DNA of 63,786 nucleotides from Bacteroidales bacterium (GTDB lineage Bacteria; Bacteroidota; Bacteroidia; Bacteroidales; P3): NCBI GenBank assembly GCA_017446745.1, contig JAFSQF010000014.1, positions 1 to 63,786 of the forward strand, read 5' to 3'. Shown piece by piece: positions 27,280 to 35,651 of this stretch (position 1 is its first letter; each line of letters starts with the position of its first letter). The notes under the pieces were generated by a model. It saw only the letters and a program-made list of their open reading frames with translations, ran no database searches and was not told where the DNA came from. The position numbers and the translations under genes were made by a program.

Positions 27280-27346
27280 TGTTTGATTGCGTTATTGTTT
27301 GATTGAGTTATTGTGTTATTGCAAAGCTTGCTACAGTTTGAAAATG

Positions 27347-27354
27347 CAAAATTA
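27347..27354 (-). promoter_or_regulatory. -7 promoter box for tsaD
   Basis: On the minus strand this reads TAATTTTG, matching TAnnTTTG, and lies in the divergent gap between tsaD and tamB. No clear -33 box is seen. Confidence 0.4.
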
Positions 27355-27435
27355 CACATTTTTTTTAAGGTTTTATACTAAAATAACAAAATTTAAGTTA
27401 CTTTATGGTAAAACAGTAAGACTATCAAAACGTTT

Positions 27436-30400
27436 GTGAAAATATTATGGCGTACCCTGCTCACCTTTTTTTTGGTGGCATACGTCGCTGTGGCCCTGGT
27501 CAACTTCTCGTTGGTGCAGTCGTTGGTGGGCTCGGTGGCCAGCAACCATTTCAGCAAGGAATGGGGCGGCAAGGTCCGCGTGGGCTCGGTGGGCTTCAAC
27601 CCTTTCTATCACCTCGTGCTGCACAGGGTTGAACTGATATCGCCAGAGGGCGACACCATCTGCAACGCGGCAAAAATCGCCATGCGCTTCAACAAATTCC
27701 CCATAAGCGAAAATGGCATCACGGCCGACTATGTGCTGCTTAAGGATGTCTACTACCACCTGAAAATAGACTCCTCGGGCACCAACCTGCAATATATTTT
27801 TGACTATTTTAGTAATGACACGTCCGATTCGGAGCCCGATGTTCAGCATCCTCCCTTCGTGGTGATGATCGACGAGGTACAGCTCGACAATATCACCTAT
27901 CGGCAGGACCTCCACGAAAGACATCATTCTACGATGGACAGCATCTGGCCTTGGGTCAATATCAAACACATGGAGTACCGCCACATCAACGGGCGCTTCC
28001 GCAATGTGAGGGTCGACGAGGGCGATGTGACGTGCCGCATCGACCGCTTCTCCACCAACGAGAAATGTGGCCTCCAGGTGAATATGCTGCAGGGCAACGT
28101 CTATGCCACCCGAAGCGGCATCAGCGTGACGAATATGACCCTCGAAACCAACGACTCGAAGCTTATGGGCGATGTGCTGCTCGACTATCACAACTGGAAT
28201 TCTATGGACCATTTCCTCGACAGTGTCTTTTTTACCGTCCATTTCGACCATGGCTCCTACGGCGGTATGCGCGATGCCGCCTATTGGGCCTATGCCCTGT
28301 GGGGTATGGACGAGAGGGTGTATATCTCCGGCGACTTCTATGGCCCCATAGCCAATTTCCATAGCGACAACGTCAGGCTGGCTTTCGGCAAGGAGTCTCG
28401 TATCGATCTCGACGCCTCAATCAAGGGTCTGCCTCACATAAACAACACCGTGATTGAGGCCGACATCCACAATCTCCACACCTCTTATGCCGACTTGGCG
28501 GCCGTGCGACACCCCGGTGGCACGGTCATGAAAGCCGAGAAAATTGTAAAGGCTCTCGATGTCTTCGATATCCAAGCCTCTTTTATGGGTACCGTGTTCG
28601 ATTTCAACAGCTCTGTGGCTCTTCAATCGCCTCGGGGCGACTTAAATGGCTCGCTCTCTATGGTCATGCTCCCGGGAAAGAAATACTACAAATACAGCGG
28701 TTCGGTGGCAAGCTCTGGCTTTCAGGTGGGTGCCCTGGCCCCTAACGAATGGGTGTCGCGCAGCGGCTTCGACTTCTCGTTCGATGGCAACGGCTTCGAC
28801 CCTCGCACCATGAACGCTACTCTCGAAGGACGCTTGCACCACACTGTGCTGCGCGGACAACGCCTCATGGGCGAGACGGCTGTCGACGCCTACGCCAAGA
28901 ACGACACCATCTCGGCAGAACTGAGCCTCGACGATGCCATCGGTAAGGTCTTGGCTCATTGCAAGATGCATTGGCGGAACGACCTACCTGTGGTGTCGGC
29001 CAACCTCGATGCCGACCGCATCGACATGAAACGCCTGGGCCTCTGGCACGACACCAACGACCACCAGGCTTTCATTTCCCTACAGGCCAGAGGCCGCTAT
29101 TCCTCGCTCAAGGACGGCGCTTTCGCCGGTATCTCGCTCAACAATGTGTCACTCCTCTCCACAACACGCAATTGCCGCCTGAAAAAACTCAATGCGTCAA
29201 TGAATGAAAGCAACTATTGGAAAGAGTTGAAAGTGAATAGTGAATTGGTCTCCGGACAATTGCACGGCTATTTCGACTGGCGCGGGGTGGGGATGCTATT
29301 CAGCAAATTTGTGGACGACTATATCCCTACGCTCAACGGCCACAACTTCGCGTTGCCCGAGGCTAAGAACTACGAAAGAATCGCTGACGCCCGGTTCGAC
29401 ATGAACCTCCAATGGCACGACAGCTCTAACCTCCTCCATATTCTCTTGCCGCAATTGATGGTGGCGAAAAACACCTCGCTGCAAGTCAACTACAACTATG
29501 GCGAGAGTTTCAAGCCCGCTCTGCGTAGCGATTCGCTGAAATGGAACAATATGGCCATCTACAATATCGTCATGAGCGGCGAGGCTGTCGCCGACCGCTA
29601 CCAACTTCGCGTCAATTGCGACGAGATGACTGTCGGCAACCTCGTCCTTACCGATAAGGTCAACGTCAAGGTGGAGACCTCCTCTTCCGGCGGCTCTTGC
29701 CACCTCTGGTGGGAAAACGGTAGCGACGCCATAGGCGACGGCGATATGGCATTGCGTATGGTCGTCGACTCGGGTATGATGCGCTTCTTTGTCGACCCCT
29801 CTCATCTGTATTTGGCAGGCCACCAGTGGAGGCTGAATCCCAACGGCCTGGCGAAGATAGGCCCCGAGGGCTGGTGGATCGACGGCATCAGTCTGGAGAG
29901 CGATGGACAGCGCCTAAGCCTGGCGGCATCGCGTCAGGGACTGCCGGGCGACAGCCTCGTCGTGGCCCTGGCGGACTTCGACCTCGGTGTCGTCAACCCT
30001 TTCCTCGGCATCAGCGGCATGTCGGCCTCCGGCATCGCTAATGGCAACGTCAGCGTCGGCGGCCTCGCCGAAGTACCCTATCTCAATGCCGACGTCAATG
30101 TCGATGGCCTCGCTTTCGATGGCGTCGCTCTCGGCAACGCTCGCCTACGCTCCACCTGGAACGCCGAACTCAACCAGCTCAACCTGCACATGACCTCGGG
30201 ACGCGACGACCCCAACCTCCCCGACATCTTCCTCGCTGGCTATGCCACTCTCGAAAACGATGATACCCAACTCGACTTTACCGCTTCGCTCGAAGAGGTG
30301 GACCTCCAGATTATCAGTCCTTTCGTGAACTCTTTCTCCTCCGATGTCGGTGGTCTTGTCTCGGCCGATATCGATATCGGAGGCTCGCTTAATGCTCCTG

Positions 30401-31911
30401 TCGTTGTCGGCGACGTCTACTTGGATCATGCACGTCTTAAGGTGGATTTCCTTAATGTCGCCTTCTCGGCTTCCGACACCGTCACGCTTACCGAGAATGC
30501 TATCCTGCTCGACAGCATGGCGGTTATCGACCAGAACGGCGGCGTGGCTCTCCTTAACGGCGCCATTCATCACGACCACCTGAAGGATATGACCCTCGAT
30601 ATCAACGTCGCTTCGGAACGCCTGCTATGCATGAACACCACTTTCAAGCAATCGCCTGAATACTACGGCTCTGTTGTCGCTGCGCTGAACGGCAGCGTCA
30701 GCGGCCCGGTCGACGATATCGACGTGGTGCTGAACGCCACTACCCTGGAGGGCTCTGCCCTGCATATCCCCATCAACGACAGCCGCCGCAGCCAACAGGC
30801 CAGCTACATCCATTTCGCCTCCGAGCATGACGACCCTTTCATGGATTTCACCTTCGGCATCAACCCTGGCGGCAATGATGAACTCCACGAGTTCATAGCC
30901 CCTGTGCCTGCACGCCAGAATGAGCACTCCTCCAACCAGTTCCACCTGACGGTTAATGTCAGCACCACTCCCGAGATGCAGATGCATCTGCCTGTGGAGT
31001 TCTCCACCATCTCGGCCGATATCAGCGCCCGCGGAGGCGGCGACCTGCAGCTGGCTGTGGGCTCCGACAACCCCTTCTCTATCATTGGCGACTACGAGAT
31101 GGTGTCTGGCTCGTTGAAACTCCAGGCCCTCGACGTGCTGTCGAAGGATTTCACTATCGGGCAGGGTAGCAACATCAACTTCCCCGGCTCTATTAGCGAC
31201 GCCATCTTTGATATCAGGGCTGTCTTTTCACAAAGGGTGAATCTCTCTACCCTCACCGGCTCGCTGAGCTCCAACGATTCCCAAATACCTGTTCAGGTGG
31301 AGAACATCATTTCCCTCAGCGGCACCATGCAGTCACCCGACATCAAATTCGATATCGAACTCCCCAATGCCGACCAAACCGTTCAGGAGGAGGTCTTCGC
31401 CTACATCGACCGCAACAACGAACGCGACATGCTCAACCAGACTGTGTCGCTCCTGCTGCTGAAGAAATTCTATAGCGCCTCGTCGTCCGTCGACCAGGGC
31501 ACCGCCGCGGCAACAGAGGGCAGCTATGGCCTCGTGGCCAACACGCTGGGAAGCATGGTGAACGATATGGTCAATTTCGTCGACATCAACTTCGAATATC
31601 AGGCAGGCACGGCGCAGACTACCGACCAGTATATGATGGACATCAGCAAGGAATGGAAACGGTTCTACTTCGAGACAACCCTCGGCTTCGGCGGCGAGGC
31701 CCGCGAACTCAGCGGCACCAACGGCAGCAACAATATGACCGGCGATATGCTGGTGGGCTACAAAATCAATCCCCGCTTCCACCTCTTCGTCTTCAACCGT
31801 AGCAACACCAACGACTACTCGCGCTCCGACTTGCCCTACAAACAGGGCATCGGCGTGAAATATACTCGCGACTTCGACAAATTCAGCGAACTCTTTAAAC
31901 GCAAGAAATGA
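27436..31911 (+). CDS. tamB: TamB-family translocation/assembly module protein
   Basis: A very large (1491-residue) AsmA/TamB-type protein that spans the periplasm and is thought to move lipids or help insert outer-membrane proteins. One N-terminal transmembrane segment (ILWRTLLTFFLVAYVAVALV) is followed by long repeating beta-strands. The C-terminal 300 residues have the TamB signature (FSIIGDYEMVSGSLKLQALD and VGYKINPRFHLFVFNRS). The only sensible start is GTG at 27436: the frame opens at 27412 and the first ATG is about 75 codons in, past the membrane segment. A GTG start is unusual in this phylum. The stop overlaps the start of the GT9 gene by 4 bases (ATGA). Confidence 0.92.
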   Translation: MKILWRTLLTFFLVAYVAVALVNFSLVQSLVGSVASNHFSKEWGGKVRVGSVGFNPFYHLVLHRVELISPEGDTICNAAKIAMRFNKFPISENGITADYVLLKDVYYHLKIDSSGTNLQYIFDYFSNDTSDSEPDVQHPPFVVMIDEVQLDNITYRQDLHERHHSTMDSIWPWVNIKHMEYRHINGRFRNVRVDEGDVTCRIDRFSTNEKCGLQVNMLQGNVYATRSGISVTNMTLETNDSKLMGDVLLDYHNWNSMDHFLDSVFFTVHFDHGSYGGMRDAAYWAYALWGMDERVYISGDFYGPIANFHSDNVRLAFGKESRIDLDASIKGLPHINNTVIEADIHNLHTSYADLAAVRHPGGTVMKAEKIVKALDVFDIQASFMGTVFDFNSSVALQSPRGDLNGSLSMVMLPGKKYYKYSGSVASSGFQVGALAPNEWVSRSGFDFSFDGNGFDPRTMNATLEGRLHHTVLRGQRLMGETAVDAYAKNDTISAELSLDDAIGKVLAHCKMHWRNDLPVVSANLDADRIDMKRLGLWHDTNDHQAFISLQARGRYSSLKDGAFAGISLNNVSLLSTTRNCRLKKLNASMNESNYWKELKVNSELVSGQLHGYFDWRGVGMLFSKFVDDYIPTLNGHNFALPEAKNYERIADARFDMNLQWHDSSNLLHILLPQLMVAKNTSLQVNYNYGESFKPALRSDSLKWNNMAIYNIVMSGEAVADRYQLRVNCDEMTVGNLVLTDKVNVKVETSSSGGSCHLWWENGSDAIGDGDMALRMVVDSGMMRFFVDPSHLYLAGHQWRLNPNGLAKIGPEGWWIDGISLESDGQRLSLAASRQGLPGDSLVVALADFDLGVVNPFLGISGMSASGIANGNVSVGGLAEVPYLNADVNVDGLAFDGVALGNARLRSTWNAELNQLNLHMTSGRDDPNLPDIFLAGYATLENDDTQLDFTASLEEVDLQIISPFVNSFSSDVGGLVSADIDIGGSLNAPVVVGDVYLDHARLKVDFLNVAFSASDTVTLTENAILLDSMAVIDQNGGVALLNGAIHHDHLKDMTLDINVASERLLCMNTTFKQSPEYYGSVVAALNGSVSGPVDDIDVVLNATTLEGSALHIPINDSRRSQQASYIHFASEHDDPFMDFTFGINPGGNDELHEFIAPVPARQNEHSSNQFHLTVNVSTTPEMQMHLPVEFSTISADISARGGGDLQLAVGSDNPFSIIGDYEMVSGSLKLQALDVLSKDFTIGQGSNINFPGSISDAIFDIRAVFSQRVNLSTLTGSLSSNDSQIPVQVENIISLSGTMQSPDIKFDIELPNADQTVQEEVFAYIDRNNERDMLNQTVSLLLLKKFYSASSSVDQGTAAATEGSYGLVANTLGSMVNDMVNFVDINFEYQAGTAQTTDQYMMDISKEWKRFYFETTLGFGGEARELSGTNGSNNMTGDMLVGYKINPRFHLFVFNRSNTNDYSRSDLPYKQGIGVKYTRDFDKFSELFKRKK

Positions 31912-32924
31912 AAATTCTTATCATACGTCTCAGCTCGCTCGGCGATGTGCTCCTCACCACCCCCGTGCTGCGTTGCCTTAAACAACAGCTCAACAATGCC
32001 GAACTGCACTATCTTACTAAGGAAAGTGCTTCTTCGCTGCTGCTCGACAATCCCTATCTCAGTAAGGTGTGGTCCTTGGACGTGAGCTCTAAAAGCCTCG
32101 TGAAATCAACAATCAACAGTCTGCGAAACGAACATTTCGACTATGTGGTGGATCTCCACAACAACTGGCGTAGCCGCCGCATACGTCGTGCCATGCATTG
32201 CAAGTGCTTGGTCTATAATAAGGAAAACCTACACAAATTCCTCTTCATTCTCACCAAACACAATTTTATGTCGGGCCGCCATGTGGTGCAACGCTATCTG
32301 GATGCCGTCAAGCCTCTTGGGGTCAACGATGATGGTCTGGGCTTGGATCTTTCCCTGCCACCGATATTCGACCTGGAGAATCTGAAAGGGGAGTCGGTAG
32401 GGCATACCTGCCTCGGCGAGCTTTTGCAACGCCCTTATGCCGTCGTGGCTTTCGGTGCACAGCATGCCACTAAGTGCATTCCGCCCGACAAACTCAAACT
32501 GCTCTGCTACTCTATACATATCCCTGTGGTGCTCCTCGGCGATGAGAAGGATAGACGCCTGCTGCAGAACTGGGGCGTCTCGTTCGACAACAGGGTATAC
32601 AATTTCTGCGGCCGTACCGGCCTGCTCTTGTCGGCGGCTATCATTAAGCATGCCGCTGTGGTGGTCAGCGCCGACTCGGCTATGATGCATGTGGCCGCTG
32701 CCATGCAACGTCCCACCGTGGCCATCTTCGGCGCCACCGACCCGGCTCTCGGCTTCACACCATTCCGCACTATCCATGTCGACTGCGTGGTCGACGACCT
32801 CAGATGCCACCCCTGCAGCCGTCAGGGTGGTCCCAAATGCCCCAAAGGCCATTTCAACTGTATGCACCTTCAACAATGGCAGCAAATAGCACTTGCCGCC
32901 AACTCTCTCGCCTCTCAACAATAG
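31908..32924 (+). CDS. Glycosyltransferase family 9 (heptosyltransferase-like)
   Basis: A GT-B glycosyltransferase of the family that adds heptose or other sugars to the lipopolysaccharide core, acting on the inner face of the inner membrane. Family marks are the N-terminal ILIIRLSSLGDVLLTTPVLR and the donor-site region VSADSAMMHVAAAMQRPTVA (residues about 255-275) with FGATDPALGFTP after it. The cysteines DDLRCHPCSRQGGPKCPKGHF near the C-terminus are common in this family. It overlaps tamB by 4 bases and ends 2 bases before the next start, so the three genes are translationally coupled. The sugar donor cannot be told from sequence. Confidence 0.9.
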   Translation: MKILIIRLSSLGDVLLTTPVLRCLKQQLNNAELHYLTKESASSLLLDNPYLSKVWSLDVSSKSLVKSTINSLRNEHFDYVVDLHNNWRSRRIRRAMHCKCLVYNKENLHKFLFILTKHNFMSGRHVVQRYLDAVKPLGVNDDGLGLDLSLPPIFDLENLKGESVGHTCLGELLQRPYAVVAFGAQHATKCIPPDKLKLLCYSIHIPVVLLGDEKDRRLLQNWGVSFDNRVYNFCGRTGLLLSAAIIKHAAVVVSADSAMMHVAAAMQRPTVAIFGATDPALGFTPFRTIHVDCVVDDLRCHPCSRQGGPKCPKGHFNCMHLQQWQQIALAANSLASQQ

Positions 32925-32926
32925 TC

Positions 32927-33808
32927 ATGAAAAAAATCTTCACCTTAATGTGCTGGCTGTCTTGCTGGCTCGCCGTTTTTGCTCTCCTCGCCAACGTGGC
33001 GCAGGCTCAGAAGGCCGACTCGCTGGCCATAGTAAAAGCTCGTTGGCAGGTCGATTCCCTCGACGGCATGGTGCTGAAACGTATGCATTTCAACAAAAAG
33101 AACTGCATGAGTTCCAATCAATATGTATGTGTTATCGAGCTGCCGGCAGGCTCTCCACGTCGGCTGGCGTTCACCTACGAGCCTCAGCGCACGCCTACCA
33201 CGGCACATGCCTCCAAGCACGCTGCCCTGGCGGCCATCAACGGCTCTTACTTCGATATGCAGCTCCATAACCCTATCTGCTACCTCCGTATCGATGGTAA
33301 GGAATTGGGCGTTAACACCCCTCAAGCTTCCGACAGTCTGCACCGCAAATACTACCAGTATGGTTCGCTGGCTCTGCGCGACGGACGGCCTCTCATCTTC
33401 ATCCCCGACAGTGCCCGTCTTGCTGAACGCTCGCTTCCTGATGCCAACATCATGACCGCCGGTCCTCTCTTGATTCATAAAGGACGCCGGATGCCTTTGC
33501 GCAACGACAAGACTTTCGTTACCTCTCGCCATAACCGCACTGCCATAGGCGTGCGGCAGGACGGCACCGTGCTACTGGTTACTGTTGATGGACGTACTAA
33601 AGAGTCGGAAGGCTTGGCGCTCAGCGATTTCAGCGCCCTGCTGCATTATTTGGGATGCTGCGAGGCTCTTAACCTCGACGGCGGCGGTTCCACTACGATG
33701 TATGTCAAAGGATTCCCTCATGGCGGCCTCGTCAACCACCCATCCGACAATGGCCGCTACGACTTCAAGGGTGAACGTGGCGTCTCCAACTGCATCATCG
33801 TTAAATAA
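32927..33808 (+). CDS. Secreted phosphodiester glycosidase (NAGPA / DUF2233 family)
   Basis: I choose the ATG at 32927, 2 bases after the GT9 stop, because it opens a signal peptide (MKKIFTLMCWLSCWLAVFALLANVAQAQ); longer frames only read into the GT9 gene. The 294-residue chain carries the family's core motifs AALAAINGSYFDM, RHNRTAIGVRQDGTVLLVTVDGR and LNLDGGGSTTMYV. Relatives cleave GlcNAc-1-phosphodiesters (the mammalian uncovering enzyme) or act on cell-envelope glycans. It probably works in the periplasm on surface polysaccharide or teichoic-like phosphodiesters, an inference from family only. A MITE-like element begins right after its stop codon. Confidence 0.87.
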   Translation: MKKIFTLMCWLSCWLAVFALLANVAQAQKADSLAIVKARWQVDSLDGMVLKRMHFNKKNCMSSNQYVCVIELPAGSPRRLAFTYEPQRTPTTAHASKHAALAAINGSYFDMQLHNPICYLRIDGKELGVNTPQASDSLHRKYYQYGSLALRDGRPLIFIPDSARLAERSLPDANIMTAGPLLIHKGRRMPLRNDKTFVTSRHNRTAIGVRQDGTVLLVTVDGRTKESEGLALSDFSALLHYLGCCEALNLDGGGSTTMYVKGFPHGGLVNHPSDNGRYDFKGERGVSNCIIVK

Positions 33809-33957
33809 GTAAGCGGTCAAATTTAATTGACATTTATGATAATTCACGGGCATTTACGGGCATTCACGTTCTATAAATATTATTTATGGTAATTGCTGGT
33901 CATTTATGGCAATTGCTGTTCAAAGAAAATGAGCGCTAATTTTGACCGTTTACTTAC
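33809..33957. mobile_element. MITE-like element, copy 1
   Basis: A 149-bp non-coding unit with imperfect terminal inverted repeats: GTAAGCGGTCAAA at the left end and TTTGACCGTTTACTTAC at the right. Its interior (GACATTTATGATAATTCACG, CATTCACGTTCTATAAATA and ATGAGCGCTAATTTTGACCG) matches the element at 49693-49860. No ORF lies in it. It begins at the base after the stop of the glycosidase gene. Confidence 0.75.
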
Positions 33958-34002
33958 CTGCAATCGCACGATTGCCGGCCTGTAAGGCCAGCAGCATATA
34001 GC

Positions 34003-34035
34003 ACGGGGCGACACCACCCTGTGGCGTCGCCCCGT
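34003..34035. terminator. GC-rich hairpin between convergent genes
   Basis: ACGGGGCGAC (34003-34012) pairs with GTCGCCCCGT (34026-34035); inside, CCAC pairs with GTGG around a CCT loop. It lies between the glycosidase gene and the convergent T9SS cargo gene and can serve both strands. No T-run follows. Confidence 0.55.
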
Positions 34036-34105
34036 ATGCTCACTGCCCTTTCATGACATTGTCGGACAGCTTCGGATAATCGTTATAAACGACGACTCTA
34101 CCGCT

Positions 34106-34840
34106 TCACTTCACTATCAGTTTCTTTGTCGTCGATGCCATGCCGTTGGCTTTGATACCGTAGAAGTAAACGCCGGCGGCGAGTGGTGCGACGTTGAGCG
34201 TGGCGTGGCCTTCGCTGGCCGAGAGCTGTTGCGTCATGACGATGCGTCCGCTCATGTCGGTAAGCTGCAATACTCCCTGTGTTGCTTCCATGGCGTAGCT
34301 GATGGTCACGTCCGATGCCGTCGGGTTGGGATAGGCCTGCAGGCTGGCGTCGAAGGTGGGACGCTCGATGCCAACTAAGGCATTTAATACGCGGACGTAG
34401 ATGTCGATGTTGTTGTTTTCATTGTTCTGGTCGTCGATATTCATGCGGAACAGTCCCTCTTCAGCATTGTCGGGCACTGCAAAATGGATGAACGAGCCTG
34501 TGAGGTCGGAGAAACTGTTGATGTTCATCGGCACGGAGATGGTGTCGGGCACGCAGGAACCTCCGGCACACACCTGTGTGACATACGAGGTGGTGTTGTT
34601 CATCTTCTCCATGTTGATACGAATATTGATGGTGGCCGGGGTGTTGTTGTGGATGATGGGGTCGAGCTGTGCCTCGTGGTAGGGGGTACCGTCGGGAAGC
34701 ACGTCGTCGTAACCTGAGGCCTTGATGGTTACGGTGTCGCCATTATTGATGTTGACGCCATCAATTTTCACCGTGAGCGACTGCGCATGCGCTAATGTCA
34801 TGCATGTGGCTAAGAATAAGAAAGATAATACTTTTTTCAT
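34106..34840 (-). CDS. Secreted protein with T9SS type A sorting domain
   Basis: The start is the ATG at 34840, which opens a signal peptide (MKKVLSFLFLATCMTLAHAQ); a longer frame would overlap the sirtuin gene. Mature residues about 20-160 form a beta-sandwich-like domain (LTVKIDGVNINNGDTVTIKA) with two cysteines in CAGGSCVPD, and no enzyme motif. The last 75 residues (LQAYPNPTASDVTISY, TDMSGRIVMTQQL, GVYFYGIKANG...KKLIVK) are a type A T9SS domain, so it should be exported to the surface. A -7 promoter box (34869-34876) lies just upstream, inside the end of the sirtuin gene's spacer. Confidence 0.88.
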   Translation of the reverse strand: MKKVLSFLFLATCMTLAHAQSLTVKIDGVNINNGDTVTIKASGYDDVLPDGTPYHEAQLDPIIHNNTPATINIRINMEKMNNTTSYVTQVCAGGSCVPDTISVPMNINSFSDLTGSFIHFAVPDNAEEGLFRMNIDDQNNENNNIDIYVRVLNALVGIERPTFDASLQAYPNPTASDVTISYAMEATQGVLQLTDMSGRIVMTQQLSASEGHATLNVAPLAAGVYFYGIKANGMASTTKKLIVK

Positions 34841-34868
34841 TGTGTTTATTTTATTGGTTTTCTGGCTG

Positions 34869-34876
34869 CAAAAATA
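34869..34876 (-). promoter_or_regulatory. -7 promoter box for the T9SS cargo gene
   Basis: On the minus strand this reads TATTTTTG (TAnnTTTG), 29 bases upstream of the ATG at 34840. It lies in the untranslated gap after the sirtuin gene. Confidence 0.45.
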
Positions 34877-34889
34877 CTCTTTTTTTTCT

Positions 34890-35573
34890 TTATGCAAGGG
34901 ATATGATATCATCTACCACTTTTTTTACCCCCGTGCCGGCCTTTTCCTGATAGATGGTGAGCTTCCGCGACACGGCAACGGCCTTGGGGTCCACCAGCCA
35001 GCAGGGCGTCGTAGGCGGCACGTAGTGGATGAGACCCGCGGCGGGGTATACATTCATCGAGGTACCTACGACAACGAAGAAGTCGCACCGCTCGCACATC
35101 GCGGCGGCAGGCTCGATATTGGGGACGGCCTCGCCAAACCATACTATATGCGGACGCAGCTGCGCACCGTCCTCGGCAAGGTCGCCGAGGTGGATGTCGT
35201 TGTAGCCTATATCGCTGATAAGCCTGGGGTTGCGTTCGCTGCGGGCTTTGGTGAGCTCGCCATGCAGGTGCAGCACGTTCTTCGAACCGGCGCGCTCATG
35301 CAGGTCGTCGACATTTTGGGTTATAATCTGCACGTCGAAGAACTCCTCAAGACGCACCAGCTGTCTGTGCCCCTCGTTGGGCTCCACGGTGGCAAGCTGA
35401 CGCCGTCGTTGATTGTAGAAATCCAACACTAAGGCCTTGTCGTTGGCATAGCCCTCGGGCGTGGCAACATCCTCCACGCGGTACTGTTCCCACAAACCGT
35501 CGCTGTCGCGGAAAGTGCTGATGCCACTCTCGGCACTGATGCCAGCCCCTGTTAATACAACTACTCGTTTCAT
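34890..35573 (-). CDS. Sirtuin-type NAD-dependent protein deacylase
   Basis: A 227-residue SIR2 enzyme that removes acyl groups from lysines using NAD. NAD-binding GAGISAESGI is at residues 8-17, TQNVDDLH near 105, and the catalytic His is in HLHGEL near 122. The four zinc-binding cysteines of most sirtuins are absent: the region after the catalytic His reads TKARSERNPRLISD. In FYNQRRRQL near residue 52 the Tyr and Arg are spaced YxxR, as in class III (SIRT5/CobB-like) enzymes that prefer succinyl and malonyl groups. This suggests desuccinylase activity. It is a stand-alone gene. Confidence 0.9.
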   Translation of the reverse strand: MKRVVVLTGAGISAESGISTFRDSDGLWEQYRVEDVATPEGYANDKALVLDFYNQRRRQLATVEPNEGHRQLVRLEEFFDVQIITQNVDDLHERAGSKNVLHLHGELTKARSERNPRLISDIGYNDIHLGDLAEDGAQLRPHIVWFGEAVPNIEPAAAMCERCDFFVVVGTSMNVYPAAGLIHYVPPTTPCWLVDPKAVAVSRKLTIYQEKAGTGVKKVVDDIISLA

Positions 35574-35651
35574 GATATTTCTTTTGTTTTTGTTTACAAT
35601 GGTTTTCTGGTACTTATAGGTCTTATAGAAGTACTATCGTTTGTAGCTCCT

